Part shown: positions 1 through 9,425 of the stretch, piece after piece
How positions within the stretch are numbered: position 1 is the stretch's first letter
How the letters are laid out: each line of letters begins with the position of its first letter
Source of the DNA: Delphinus delphis
Taxonomy: Eukaryota; Chordata; Mammalia; Artiodactyla; Delphinidae
Assembly: GCF_949987515.2 (NCBI RefSeq)
Contig: NC_082698.1
Span: forward strand, 6,832,955 to 6,896,954
Direction of reading: 5' to 3'
DNA: 64,000 nt
Notes under the pieces: model-generated
The model's database searches: none
The model's input: the letters and a program-made list of their open reading frames with translations, nothing else
Told to the model about the DNA's origin: nothing
Program-made: the position numbers and the translations under genes

Positions 1-3000
1 GAACAGGCTTAGTTCCCATGATGCTCCAGGGGTGTCCCCTGTGCCATCATCCTGAGTCACCTGTGGTCCCCACTGAGACTCAGGCTCACATCCTTCTCTC
101 TCTGCCTGGAAAGCCCTGCCCCAGACCATCTGCCTGCAAAGTAATCAATTATTTATCCTTCAAACGGAGCAGTGCCTGCTGCCTGAGCCCACCCCCTGGA
201 ACTTTTCCTGCCAGCAGGGAGCAGGTCTTCCTGTTTGCTCCCCCTGGACCGTGTTTAAAGGAAGTGTTCGGTAAGTAGTAGTTAATTATTATCATTTTTT
301 TGTTGTTGTGCCTTCTCACCGGTCTCCTTACATTTCCTCTCTTCTCCCACTCTCCTCCCCCTAAACACACAGAAGGGTCTTAAAAGTGCACATCTGACCG
401 TACCGCTCAGCTGCCTAAAATCCCCTTGCTCTTAGAGCAAAGCTCAGAATCCTTAAACTGGCCCCGGAGGCAGCACCTTCTCTGGTCCCTGTCCAGAACC
501 AGTCCAGAACCAAAACGAGACTTTCAGAAGCTTGAAGGAGTGATGATGGTGCCTGTCTACAAAATGGGATGAAACACAAAGACAGTACTAAACCCCACAA
601 TAGACACATGGCCATTCTATAAAATTCTGATTTTTCACACAATGACCACTTTGGTGGTTTAAAAAATTTTTTTTCAAATATAATTCTTAAAAACATTCTT
701 TCTTTGATGGCCCTGTTTTGCCAGCACTTGTGTCAGTTCCTCAGGAAGCATCCCCTGGATCCTTGCACGAGGACTGTCTCCCCATCCAGGGGGCTCACGG
801 CATTGGCCACACTCAGCAATAAATAACTGTGGAGTCACTTGTTTCATGTCTGTGTCTCATGCAGGACACCTGTGCCCCATGAAGACAGAGATGGTCTGTC
901 TTGTCCACCACAGTCCCCTGGTGCCTAGCGTGATGGGGACATTGACTGACACTCAGTTGATGGCTGTTGTAGATGAGTGTCTTCCTGATTGCATGCTCAT
1001 CTTGTGTTTTCATCTTTATGTCCAGAAATTAGCTCAGGGTTTGTCACATAGTAGGTACTCAGTAACTATTTCCTATAAAATGAATGAATGAATGTTTTCC
1101 CCTTTGATCACACAGCAAGTCATTTTGGAACCAAGAAAAGGGAATAAAATAATCAATCCCATGTTCTTTTACTTGACTTGAATAGAAAATTTTAATCTCT
1201 CCAGAATTTCATCGTTTTCAAGTCTCAGTAGGCATATGAAATTTTTGGAAGCTCTACACTTTCAGTTTTCATCACAGTTCAAATCACCGTGCTCCATGTA
1301 AAATGGAATTTGTATTTCTTGATCAGTATGGGGACTTAGGCTCTCAAAAGAAAAACACAGCATCTCTCACTGAAGACGCTTTAACTCTACATCTGAGCGG
1401 AATCACTTCTCTCCTCTCTGAAGGAAGTCTTTGAAAATAAGTCATTGAAATTACTGACCTAGCAGATAAACAGAGCTACCCTAGACTTAACCTTCATTAC
1501 TGGGCGCATGAAGCCTGCGTACCCTCTTGTCTGTGAAGGCTCACAGGATGTAAATGCCCTTCCAGCTGTGAGCCCTCTGGAGAGCAAGGCTTCAGCTGTT
1601 AATCTGTGCTTTCTGCCTGCAGTCTCCAGCATCAAAACGCAGCCTCTGGGACATCTTGAACAAGTAAATTACTGGGGAGCTTGAGTATCTTCTTTAATAA
1701 CTACTTGCTTGAGAGAGGCTGACAGTTTTAAACTGGTGCATTTCCAAGTGACCTCGTCAGGCGTTTTAACGCGCTATGGGTTGAAGATGTAAGCGCCCTG
1801 AGCCCGAGGAGCCCGCAGAGCGAGCGCGAGGACCCCCGGGGCAGCCTTGCCGGACACGGGGCTGACACTCACCTGAAGGGAGCCCCACGGCATGGAAAAT
1901 TGCTCTTCTGAAGGTTTTTCCTTTAGGTTTGTCTGCGATTGTGTAGAACCCTGGCTTTTCTTATCTGAGAAGTTAATATTGCTCCTAGTCAGAGGTTTTA
2001 ATAAAGTGATACAGTGAGCTCTCAAAAAAGTGATCTTCTTCAGGCCCATTCTGATTTCCTCTCCTTTTTCCTTATGCTACTTGAACGTCGTGGGGTTTAA
2101 TGTTCAAGATCACAGCAGGGAGAGCAGAGGCCACAGAAGAAGAGAGGGCATTTCACACAACTCCTGGGAAAACTCAAAGCTTGTTTCCAGTTTTTAAAAA
2201 GAAAACTCCTCAAAATTGCTAAGGGCAGAGAAGCCAGAAACTTCTCATCCTGGTTTAACGACCAGAACACCTTGGCTTATTCCCATTCAGATTTGGTTAG
2301 CATTCTCTTCCCAAAGAAACGGACCAGACTTAAAACAAGGACAAGGTGGACTAGTCACTAATTGAGCCTTCCTTCTCTCTCCCTTAGGGATGAGATTAAC
2401 TACAAATCTACCACGTGGCTAACTAACTAACTAACCCTGCTGGTGGTTGTTAGGGTCTCTGTATCTTGGCCCAGCAGAGGGGCACAAGTGGAGAGACAAC
2501 GGCACATCCCCAAATTCAGTTCCTTGAGATGAAGTCAAGGAACTGCATGTGTGCAGCTGTGTCTCCAAGCCTGTGACCGATTGTCCAGGCAGTCGATGGG
2601 CTATCTTGATTGTTCTTAGTTTGATAACACTTTGTAGAGTGCTTTGCCATATCAGTTCCTCCAGTCATTTTCAGTACTGAGTAGGGGGCACAAGAGTCAT
2701 CCTATATCATTGCTTTGAAGTCACCCAAGTAAAATATTTATGAATTTCTGGTTACAGCGCTTCTAAAAGACTCTGTGATGGTCAAGGACAATTTAAAAAT
2801 AAATTTCTTTTCGTCCAGTCTTACTTTTGGAAAGGGGTGCTACAGCAGGTGGGCACGGTATTCATGAGCACATTTCAATGCTGTGGAATCCCAGCTTGTT
2901 ACAAGGCTGTTACTGGACACACAGTAGCCATTCGATAAATACTTGTGGAATTGGCACTGATTAGATAGACCGCGGGTCACAACCTGTCCTGTTGCACCAG

Positions 3001-3252
3001 TCGTTCACAGAACAAGCGTCAAATACAGCTCTCCCAGGAGGCAGGGGTTGAGGCAACCCACTAGGGTTAAGGCCTGTTTGGTCTCCCGTGCTGAATTTTT
3101 GTTAACAGATATTCTATTCCCCACCCACTGGAGCTACACAAATTAAGAATTTTAAATACAAATAGAGTAATTATGTATTATACTTGAATAATGGACAAAG
3201 TAACTGAGTAACACGTTATCTCTTAATAAATATGTTCAATCAAAACCTTAAG
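1..3252. other. host non-coding DNA, no gene recognised
   Basis: I see no conserved coding exon here. The open frames are short and have no recognisable domain. Old repeat tails can be seen: about 870-1096 resembles L2/MIR 3' ends (a 'cacatagtaggtactcagtaac' type tail followed by GAAT repeats), and about 2890-2950 is a similar tail. A small CpG-rich patch at about 1780-1880 carries a minus-strand CAG|GTGAGT splice-donor-like site near 1872. This could be chance or an unannotated non-coding exon. Confidence 0.5.
870..1096 (+). repeat. L2/MIR-type 3' tails
   Basis: The wording of the sequence matches the typical end of ancient L2 elements: a 'gtctgtcttgtccaccac' stretch, then a 'cacatagtaggtactcagtaac' stretch, then a short GAAT run. 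It is strongly decayed, so orientation and family are tentative. Confidence 0.4.
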
Positions 3253-3262
3253 CGTTATTCTT

Positions 3263-3566
3263 TTTTTAAAAAATATTTTAAAAATTTATTTATTTTTGGC
3301 TGCATTGGGTCTTTGTTGCCGCGCGTGGGCTTTCCCTAGTTGCGGCGAGTAGGGGCCACCCCTCATTGCCTTGCGCGGGCCTCTCATTGCAGGGGCTTCT
3401 CCCGTTGCAGAGCACGGGCTCCAGGCGTGTGGGCCTAGTAGTTGTGGCATGAGGGCTCTAGAGTGCAGGCTCCATGGCATGTGGGATCTTCCCGGACCAG
3501 GGCTCGGACCCGTGTCCCCTGCGTTGGCAGGCAGATCCTCAACCACTGTGCCACCAGGGAAGCCTA
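3263..3566 (-). mobile_element. CHR-type tRNA-derived SINE (long form)
   Basis: Read on the minus strand it begins with the conserved CCTGGTGGCACAGTGGTTGA-like tRNA-related head with A and B boxes and ends in an A/T-rich tail. On the plus strand the tail is the T-rich stretch from 3263. The repeat CGTTATTCTT flanks it at 3253-3262 and 3567-3576, which fits a 10-bp target-site duplication. The body contains the CGCAACTAGAGAAAGCC-type segment of the long cetartiodactyl form. It is not expected to encode protein. Confidence 0.9.
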
Positions 3567-3576
3567 CGTTATTCTT

Positions 3577-5062
3577 ATTTACTAAAAAATATTAATAACC
3601 ACAGAATTCATGTTAACTTGTGCCATTTTATGGAGCATAATAAAGGGTTATATTTTTATTAACGCGAGTGACCTTGCATCTGTTTAAGAAAGTCTGTCTC
3701 CTGTCCAGGATGTATAAAATTAATAGACCTTAAGGGAGAAGGTTATTAGTATCTAACTCATATGATGCAGGAAGTATCACCAGTTGAATGTAATGTCCAA
3801 AAGCCAGATATTGGTTAAATACAAAATATGAAAAAGACACTTTTAATATTTAGATGTCAAACAAAATAATATATGCTGGTTGTATTTTCATTTAGTTTTC
3901 TTGCGCGGAGATGAGTTTAAAACTAAAGGGAGTGAGGGTGTGGAGAAGCAATTTAAGAAAATCAACATATTAAAAGGCACCTACCATGAGTGTAGTAAAT
4001 ACATTATTCAGTAGCAAAATTTAGTGAGGCTATATTTGCTTCTGAAGTTCTTACCAGCACCAGAAAGGAATTCTTTCTCCCTTAATCTATTTTCTGCTGC
4101 CTGACTTTACCCAAGCAGTTGTGACTTATTCTACTGATCAAACAGACTGAGCAAGATAATCTATGCATGGATGCTTTGGTGTAAAAGACATCTCGGGAGC
4201 AGTTCAACTTTCTAATTTTTAAAAAACAAAAGGGGCAAAAGAGAGGGGGAGAGGAGCAACGGTGCTTAACACGCAACTAATGAAATGCTAATGGGCACAA
4301 ATGAATTTTGAAGGAACACAAACATTGCTTTGAAATTAATTATACCTCTTCCATTGTCTTAAAAGAATGGAAGATTGAAACCTGTATCGCGATGTTTACT
4401 ATGTTTAATTTTCAATTGTTTCTTTGATGTTTCAGATAGAAAGATTTGCACCTGCAAAGAAAAAAGGTTCTGAACAGATTGCAAACACTCTGCAAACACT
4501 TCATCAGGAATGTTAGTTGTCAGCCTACCCCCAGCACAAGGGAGCCTTGATGATATCTTGTGTGCCTTTGACTCCTTTTGATTAATAAATGCAAACAATT
4601 TTTCTCAGTAACCTCTGTTGCAATCTATGCATGACAATTAGGGACAACCTCTGGTGAAGGGATGCACTGAGGTCTGTTTTCCCTTCTTCTGCTGCAGAAT
4701 AAATAGTTGGTGTTTAATGCTTTTTGACAATTAGAGAATGAAATCTCTGCAGCTATGCAATTTCAGCAACTGTTTATTATTTCTGTTCCCTGCAATGAAG
4801 GATCAATGTTTATGACAGTTTTAACTCCACTCTGGGTGGACAATTTGATTATTTCTTTCCCTGAGTTTCATGTCCTAGTATTGAATTCTTGGGTGCAAAT
4901 ATCATTGGATTTTCACAAAACGGATTTGTGATGTTTCCGTCAAAACAATATATTGAACTGGCGTTATAAGGAAGCCACGTGTGACTCTCATGGAATATTC
5001 CATTGTTACTTCCCAAGGCAAAGACAGAGGCTGAAACTTGTGAGACAGTCGAGTTTGGTCCT
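3577..5062. other. AT-rich host DNA, nothing recognised
   Basis: I see no gene, RNA gene or clear repeat between the SINE and the provirus. Open frames are short and featureless. Confidence 0.5.
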
Positions 5063-5066
5063 GCTC
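5063..5066. repeat. target-site duplication, left copy (GCTC)
   Basis: GCTC immediately precedes the left LTR, and the same GCTC follows the right LTR at 11806-11809. Four base pairs is the duplication length made by gammaretroviral integrases, so this marks an undisturbed integration site. Confidence 0.93.
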
Positions 5067-5148
5067 TGTTAGACCTGCGCGGTCTCCTAGGAGTTTCGAC
5101 TCGCCCAGGAAACAACAAGAGTCGGAAGTCGATGCAAAACGCAAGAGG

Positions 5149-5154
5149 TTTATT
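5149..5154 (-). terminator. proviral polyadenylation signal AATAAA
   Basis: The minus strand reads CAATAAACCTCTTGC, about 80 nt downstream of the TATA box. This is the normal R-region position in gammaretroviral LTRs. It would direct 3' end formation of proviral RNA. Confidence 0.85.
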
Positions 5155-5330
5155 GAAGGCCGGTGCACCGGGGTTCCTTGGTCCTCACGCAGGAGGTCGA
5201 AGAAGGAACCCTTTTGGGCGCGAATATGTCAGTTTTATAGGTTCCCACTTCCCCGTATGTAAATTATAGATTTGGTTGTGTTCTCCTGCTGATTGGTCCC
5301 GGCTTAGGCTCGGACCAGAGAGGGAACTTG

Positions 5331-5454
5331 TCCCCAGCTGCCTGATTGGTCTTTGACAGACACCTTTTTTACATTTTGTTATCTCCCTCCTTCTCCCCAG
5401 CTGCCTGATTGGTCTTTGACAGACACCTTTTTTACATTTTGTTATCTCCCTCCT
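5331..5454 (-). repeat. 63-bp tandem duplication in U3 (3' LTR copy)
   Basis: Two near-perfect head-to-tail units start at 5331 and 5394. Each carries an inverted ATTGGT (a CCAAT box on the proviral strand) and a CAGCTG E-box. A third CCAAT-type site lies just downstream at about 5290. Duplicated U3 segments commonly act as enhancers in gammaretroviruses; enhancer function here is inferred. Confidence 0.9.
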
Positions 5455-5559
5455 CGGAAGGGGGCCGGACATCCTGGAAATTCACCCATTGTCTAAGAAG
5501 CCCCTATTGTCTGGAGAGTTCTTAATCATTAGCTGGAACAATGTCCCTCGAGTCCCACA

Positions 5560-5575
5560 TTCCCCCCTTTTTCTT
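5560..5575 (-). promoter_or_regulatory. polypurine tract
   Basis: AAGAAAAAGGGGGGAA on the minus strand abuts the 3' LTR. This is the expected RNase H-resistant primer for plus-strand DNA synthesis. Confidence 0.93.
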
Positions 5576-5602
5576 GTGACTATTGATTCCAATCATGGAA
5601 TC

Positions 5603-5869
5603 TCAACCTTCTGTATCCCAATAAGGTGCTCCTATAGCCAATTTACAAACATCAGGAAAAAGATCTGGCCACCAGGTCCAGGGGGGTGCAGTATGACTAA
5701 TGGACCAGGTTACATCTCCAGTCTGAGAAATTACCTGCCAAGTTAAACGTTGGGGGAGGTGAGGGCTAAAATCACTTACAGCCAGTAAAGGCAGTAAAAC
5801 CAAAATTATAAGTCTTAGGTTCGTAGAAGCTTGAGTTTGAGCGGGTTGTCGGTTCTTTGGGCCCGCCAT
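5603..5869 (-). pseudogene. env: env remnant: signal peptide and SU N-terminus only
   Basis: The ATG at 5867-5869 lies 55 nt inside the end of the pol frame, the usual gammaretroviral pol-env overlap. The frame gives 88 codons. A polar start is followed by a hydrophobic signal-peptide core ([14 protein letters not shown], residues about 19-32), then the SU N-terminal pattern LTWQVISQTGD and a PPWTWWP motif at about 63-69. It then stops at 5603-5605, only 27 nt before the polypurine tract. The rest of SU and all of TM (receptor-binding fold, furin site, fusion peptide, membrane anchor) are absent. An env gene is normally about 1.9-2 kb, so roughly 1.7 kb is missing. The frame is also open for 77 codons upstream of the ATG, but that part overlaps integrase and is taken as a shadow. 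The peptide could at most be secreted and could not mediate entry. Confidence 0.9.
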
Positions 5870-6783
5870 CCTGATGATGCCGTCGCTGGTGCAGCCTTCA
5901 CATGTGAAGCATGGATCCAGGCAGCGATGCCGTCCACTTTTATGGCCGTTGGGCTGGTGAGGAGGACGGTGTATGGTCCTTTCCATCGAGGTTCCAACGT
6001 CTGGGTTCGATGCCGATGGACGTATACGGAGTCTCCGACTTGGAAAGGATGAGTTTCTCCCGGTGTTCCCGGTTGGTAGGCCTTGGCGAGTTGGGACCAT
6101 ATTTCTTTCTGGACCAATTGGAGTCCCAGTAGCCTAGCATATAAGTCAGTGTTATTTTGACAATCAGGTTTTATTTCTTTTCCTAAAGTGAGGAGGGGAG
6201 GCGGGGCACCATATAATATTTCAAAAGGAGTAAGATGGTATCGGGAAGGTGTATTTCTAACCCGGAATAGGGCCAAAGGAAGGAGCACCGTCCAATCGGT
6301 ACCGCCAGTCTCCAAGGACAATTTAGTTAGGGTCTCTTTTAGAGTCCTATTCATTCTTTCTACCTGACCTAAACTTTGGGGTCTATAGGCACAATGTAAT
6401 TTCCAATCAGTCCCCAAATATCTGGCCACATCCTGACTTACCTGGGCGACGAAGGCTGGACCATTATCAGACCCTATTACCTTTGATGCTCCAAATCGAG
6501 GAAAAATTTCTTCTAAAATCTTCTTGGCTACTACAGCAGCTGTTTCTTTCTTTGTTGGGAAAGCCTCTATCCATCCTGAAAAAGTGTCTACAAAAACTAA
6601 AAGGTATTTATTACCATACCTTCCAGGACGCACTTCGGTAAAGTCCACTTCCCAGTAAGTTCCTGGGCGGTCCCCCCTGAGTCTCTTTCCAGTTTCAAGT
6701 TTCCCTTTGTGAGCATTTACCTGTTGACATGGGACGCATTCCTGCACAATTTGTTCAGCTATTTTGTCATTCCAGGGGTTTCG
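5815..6783 (-). pseudogene. pol: pol, integrase segment (frameshifted from RT)
   Basis: Integrase inserts the viral DNA into the host genome in the nucleus. The frame ends at TAA 5815-5817. It is readable from about 6783, one nucleotide out of register with the upstream RT/RNase H frame. From the GTG at 6747, the CC half of the zinc finger (CVPC) is at residues 4-7. The catalytic triad is complete: D35 (VDFTE), D94 (GSDNGPAF) and E130 (GQVERMNRT), with exactly 35 residues between the last two. A C-terminal SH3-like region follows ([23 protein letters not shown]). Odd points: the HH half of the zinc finger (MHRWTHLG) lies in the other frame, so no single frame gives a whole N-terminal domain. 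The usual Ser in SSGQVE is Leu (SLGQVE) beside the catalytic Glu. The 3' end overlaps the env start. Confidence 0.92.
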
Positions 6784-8846
6784 TACCCGGCTTTTTGTAA
6801 CAAGGCTACCATCTTTTTAGTCCCCAAATGTGTCCATCTGTGCATCTGTTGTAACATGGATTCTGCTTGCTGAGGGGACAAAGTTCCTTTTGTTGTGGCC
6901 GGGATGATTTCTTCATCGCGGCCTGGTTTTTCAGGAACTTTATGTGACAGTCCTAAAATGACTTCTCCCGATGCTATTTCTCGGGCCACTTGGTCAGCCA
7001 TATTATTTCCCCTAATTATTGGGGTATTTCCTTTTTGATGTCCAGGGCAGTGGATGATACTGACTTTAGTAGGAAGCATGAGTGCAGTCAACAAAGCCAC
7101 GATTTCGTCTTTGTTTTTAATTTCTTTGCCACCTGAAGTTAGTAGCCCTCTCTGTTGGTAAATGGCACCGTGGATATGAGCGGTAGCAAACGCATATCTA
7201 CTGTCTGTGTAGATGTTTACTTTTTTATTCTCTGCCATCTCTAATGCCCTCGTCAGGGCAATTAATTCAGCTCGTTGGGCTGAGGTCCCTTGTGGTAGCG
7301 CCGCTGCCCATATGACTTGATTTCCGTCTACCACGGCTGCCCCAGTTCGACGCTTACCTTCCTCCAGGAAACTGCTCCCATCCGTGAACCAGGTGAAATC
7401 AGCATCAGGGAGGGGCAGGTCCATCAGATCTGGCCTACTGCCGTGTGCTGCGGCTAGTACTTCCTGACAATCATGTATGATGGTGGAGCCTTCCAAGTCA
7501 GGATCAGGTAGCAAGGTGGCTGGATTGAGTCCTGTGGCTGGAGCAAACTTGATGCGATCTGAGTTTAGCAACAGGGTTTGGTAATGGGTCATCCTGGCAT
7601 TAGTTAGCCACCTATCCGGTGGTTGACGGACTACATTTTCCAGGGCATGAGGAGCTGTTATCGTTAGATTTTGTCCTAAAGTTAGTTTGTCAGCATCTTT
7701 GACTAGAACGGCCACTGCAGCGATTATCTTTAAACAGGTGGGCCATCCTGATGCCACAGGGTCCAATTTTTTTGACAAATAAGCAACTGGGCGATTCCAG
7801 GGACCCAATTTCTGAGTCAATACTCCTTTTGCAATGCCCTTATTTTCGGCCACATATAAATGAAAAGGTTTGGTTACATCTGGCAGTCCTAGGGCTGGAG
7901 CTGAAAGTAAAGCTCGTTTGATTTGGTCAAAAGCCCGTTGTTCCTTATCGCCCCAAATGAAAGGAGTGCTGTTTTTGGTTAGGGGGTACAATGGGGCTGC
8001 CAGCTTAGCAAACCCTGGAATCCATAGTCTACAGAATCCGGCCGTCCCCAAAAATTCTCTAACCTGCCTGGCGTTTTTGGGAGCCGGAATTTGGGCCACC
8101 ATATCCTTTCTGCTCTCCGTGAGCCATCTTTGCCCCCCTTTTAATAGATACCCCAGGTAACTGACCTGTTGTTGGCATATTTGTGCTTTCTTGGCTGAGG
8201 CTCTATATCCCAGGGTTCCAAGTTCCGTTAACAGTTTTTCAGTACCCTTGATACAATCTTCTTGGGTCTCAGCAGCTAATAAAATATCATCAACGTATTG
8301 GAGTAATGTTACCTGGGGATTTGATTCTCTGTATAATGCCAAATCCTGATGGAGGGCTTCATCAAAGATGGTCGGGGAGTTCTTAAATCCCTGAGATAGC
8401 CGTGTCCATGTCAGCTGACCAGACATTCCCGATGTTGGATCTTTCCATTCGAAGGCAAAGTAGGGTTGGCTCAGGGGAGAGAGTCTTAAACAGAAAAAAA
8501 CATCTTTAAGGTCCAAAACAGTATACCACGTATGTTGAAGTGGAAGAGTGCTCAGGAGGTTGTAAGGGTTTGGAACTGTGGGGTGGAGGTCTGCCACCCG
8601 TTTGTTTACCTCTCGTAGATCCTGCACCGGCCGATAATCATTTGTTCCTGGTTTCTTTACCGGCAGGAGAGGGGTGTTCCATGCTGATTGACATCTTATT
8701 AAGATGCCCAAGTCTAGTAGCCTCTGTATATGGGGACGGATACCGTCTTTGGCTTCTCTACTCATGGGGTATTGACGGACTGTTATTGGGGTGGCAGTTG
8801 CCTTGAGTTCCACTAGCACCGGGGGCCGATTTTTGGCCATCCCCAT
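6759..8846 (-). pseudogene. pol: pol, reverse transcriptase and RNase H segment
   Basis: A 695-codon open frame carries fingers/palm/thumb RT plus RNase H, which would make double-stranded DNA from viral RNA. It lies directly after an in-frame TGA (8847-8849) that separates it from protease, so the first ATG is probably not a native start. Visible sites: the LDLKD Asp at residue 112 and YVDD at 184-187 (polymerase active site). RNase H acidic residues are D489 (FTDGSS), E527 (AELIALT), D548 (YTDSRYA) and D618 (NNMADQV). The frame runs on into the integrase HH half-finger (H669, H673) and stops at TAG 6759-6761, just after a one-base frameshift near 6775-6783. Odd points: the nearly invariant LPQG is LSQG (residues 150-153), and the connection region has VAEN where VDE-type residues are usual. 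RT and RNase H otherwise look complete. Confidence 0.95.
6772..6783 (-). other. frameshift site inside integrase zinc finger
   Basis: The register changes by one nucleotide around a run of four C on the proviral strand (6775-6778). Upstream, the RT frame stays open to TAG at 6759. Downstream, the integrase frame is open from about here. A one-base indel in the homopolymer is the simplest reading. Confidence 0.8.
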
Positions 8847-8849
8847 TCA
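8847..8849 (-). other. in-frame TGA between protease and RT
   Basis: Protease-like sequence before it and RT-like sequence after it are in one frame, separated by this single TGA. It would end Gag-Pol before RT. A point mutation is the simplest cause, since no register change is needed. Confidence 0.88.
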
Positions 8850-9317
8850 GGCAGTTTCTGCCCAGGCTTGAGGGAACCGAGTTACCCAATCAGTAACATT
8901 AACTCGTGAGGATGAAGGCTGCTCGTATAATTTATATTCATCTTCTAATTTCATAGTCAATATTTGAAGTAACCTTCCCTTATTATCAGTTATGGTGGGA
9001 CCTTCTGGCTGAAAGTGGATTTGAGCCCCTACTTTGGAGAGTAAATCTCTTCCCAGCAAAGGATAGGGGCATTCCGGAATAATCAAAAATGAATGGGTTA
9101 CTCGTCCAATCCCAAGATCTACTGTCCTTCGTGTGGTCCATGAATATTGTTTATTCCCAGTGGCTCCTTGTACCCATGACCTTTTAGCTGAGATAGGACC
9201 TTTTGAGTGGAGAAGGACGGAGTGCTGGGCTCCGGTATCTACCAAAAATTGAACAGGTTCCCCCTCCACTTTAAGAGTTACCCGGGGCTTGGGGAGAGGG
9301 TTCGAGCCCTGACTTTC
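8847..9317 (-). pseudogene. pro: pol, protease segment
   Basis: This retroviral aspartic protease matures Gag and Gag-Pol during budding. It is in frame with the gag zinc-knuckle frame across the UAG at 9318-9320, as expected for gammaretroviral readthrough. The active-site LVDTGAQHS has its Asp about 27 codons after the UAG, and the C-terminal PLLGRDLL helix motif is present. The frame runs 156 codons from the UAG and ends at TGA 8847-8849. In this genus protease and RT are one uninterrupted frame, so the TGA is a nonsense lesion and not a native end. RT continues in the same frame on the next codon. Confidence 0.92.
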
Positions 9318-9320
9318 CTA
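9318..9320 (-). promoter_or_regulatory. gag UAG readthrough codon
   Basis: The Gag zinc-knuckle frame ends in GAC GAC TAG. The sequence after the UAG is rich in G and C (GAAAGTCAGGGCTCG) and leads in frame into protease. This is the arrangement used by gammaretroviruses, where a downstream pseudoknot promotes a few percent of readthrough. I did not fold the RNA. Confidence 0.8.
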
Positions 9321-9383
9321 GTCGTCTTCTTTCAATGTTAAGATTTTGTTTTTGGTTGGCCTTCCTCCATTCTTTTTCTTAGG

Positions 9384-9425
9384 GCATTCTCTCGCCCAAT
9401 GTCCTTTTTCTTTACAGTAGGCACA
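9384..9425 (-). other. nucleocapsid CCHC zinc knuckle
   Basis: The 14-codon [14 protein letters not shown] pattern, C-X2-C-X4-H-X4-C, binds zinc and packages genomic RNA. It is intact but lies in a frame different from that of the gag start. Confidence 0.93.

Larger units (their letters stand above)
5067..5559 (-). repeat. 3' LTR of provirus
   Basis: The 493-bp LTR runs from TGTGGGACTCGAGG to GGTCTAACA in proviral sense, with TG...CA ends. It holds U3 with a tandem duplication, a TATA box at 5233-5240 and an AATAAA at 5149-5154. I compared it base by base by eye with the right LTR and saw no difference. In this copy the polyadenylation signal is the functional element. Confidence 0.96.

Noticed and set aside
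5185..5472. 95-codon frame with a duplicated 21-residue unit in each LTR
   Set aside because: The repeat is just the translation of the 63-bp U3 duplication. LTR U3 of this genus is not coding.
5870..6100. 77-codon extension upstream of the env ATG
   Set aside because: It overlaps the well-supported integrase C-terminus in another frame. The signal-peptide start at 5869 is the better env start.
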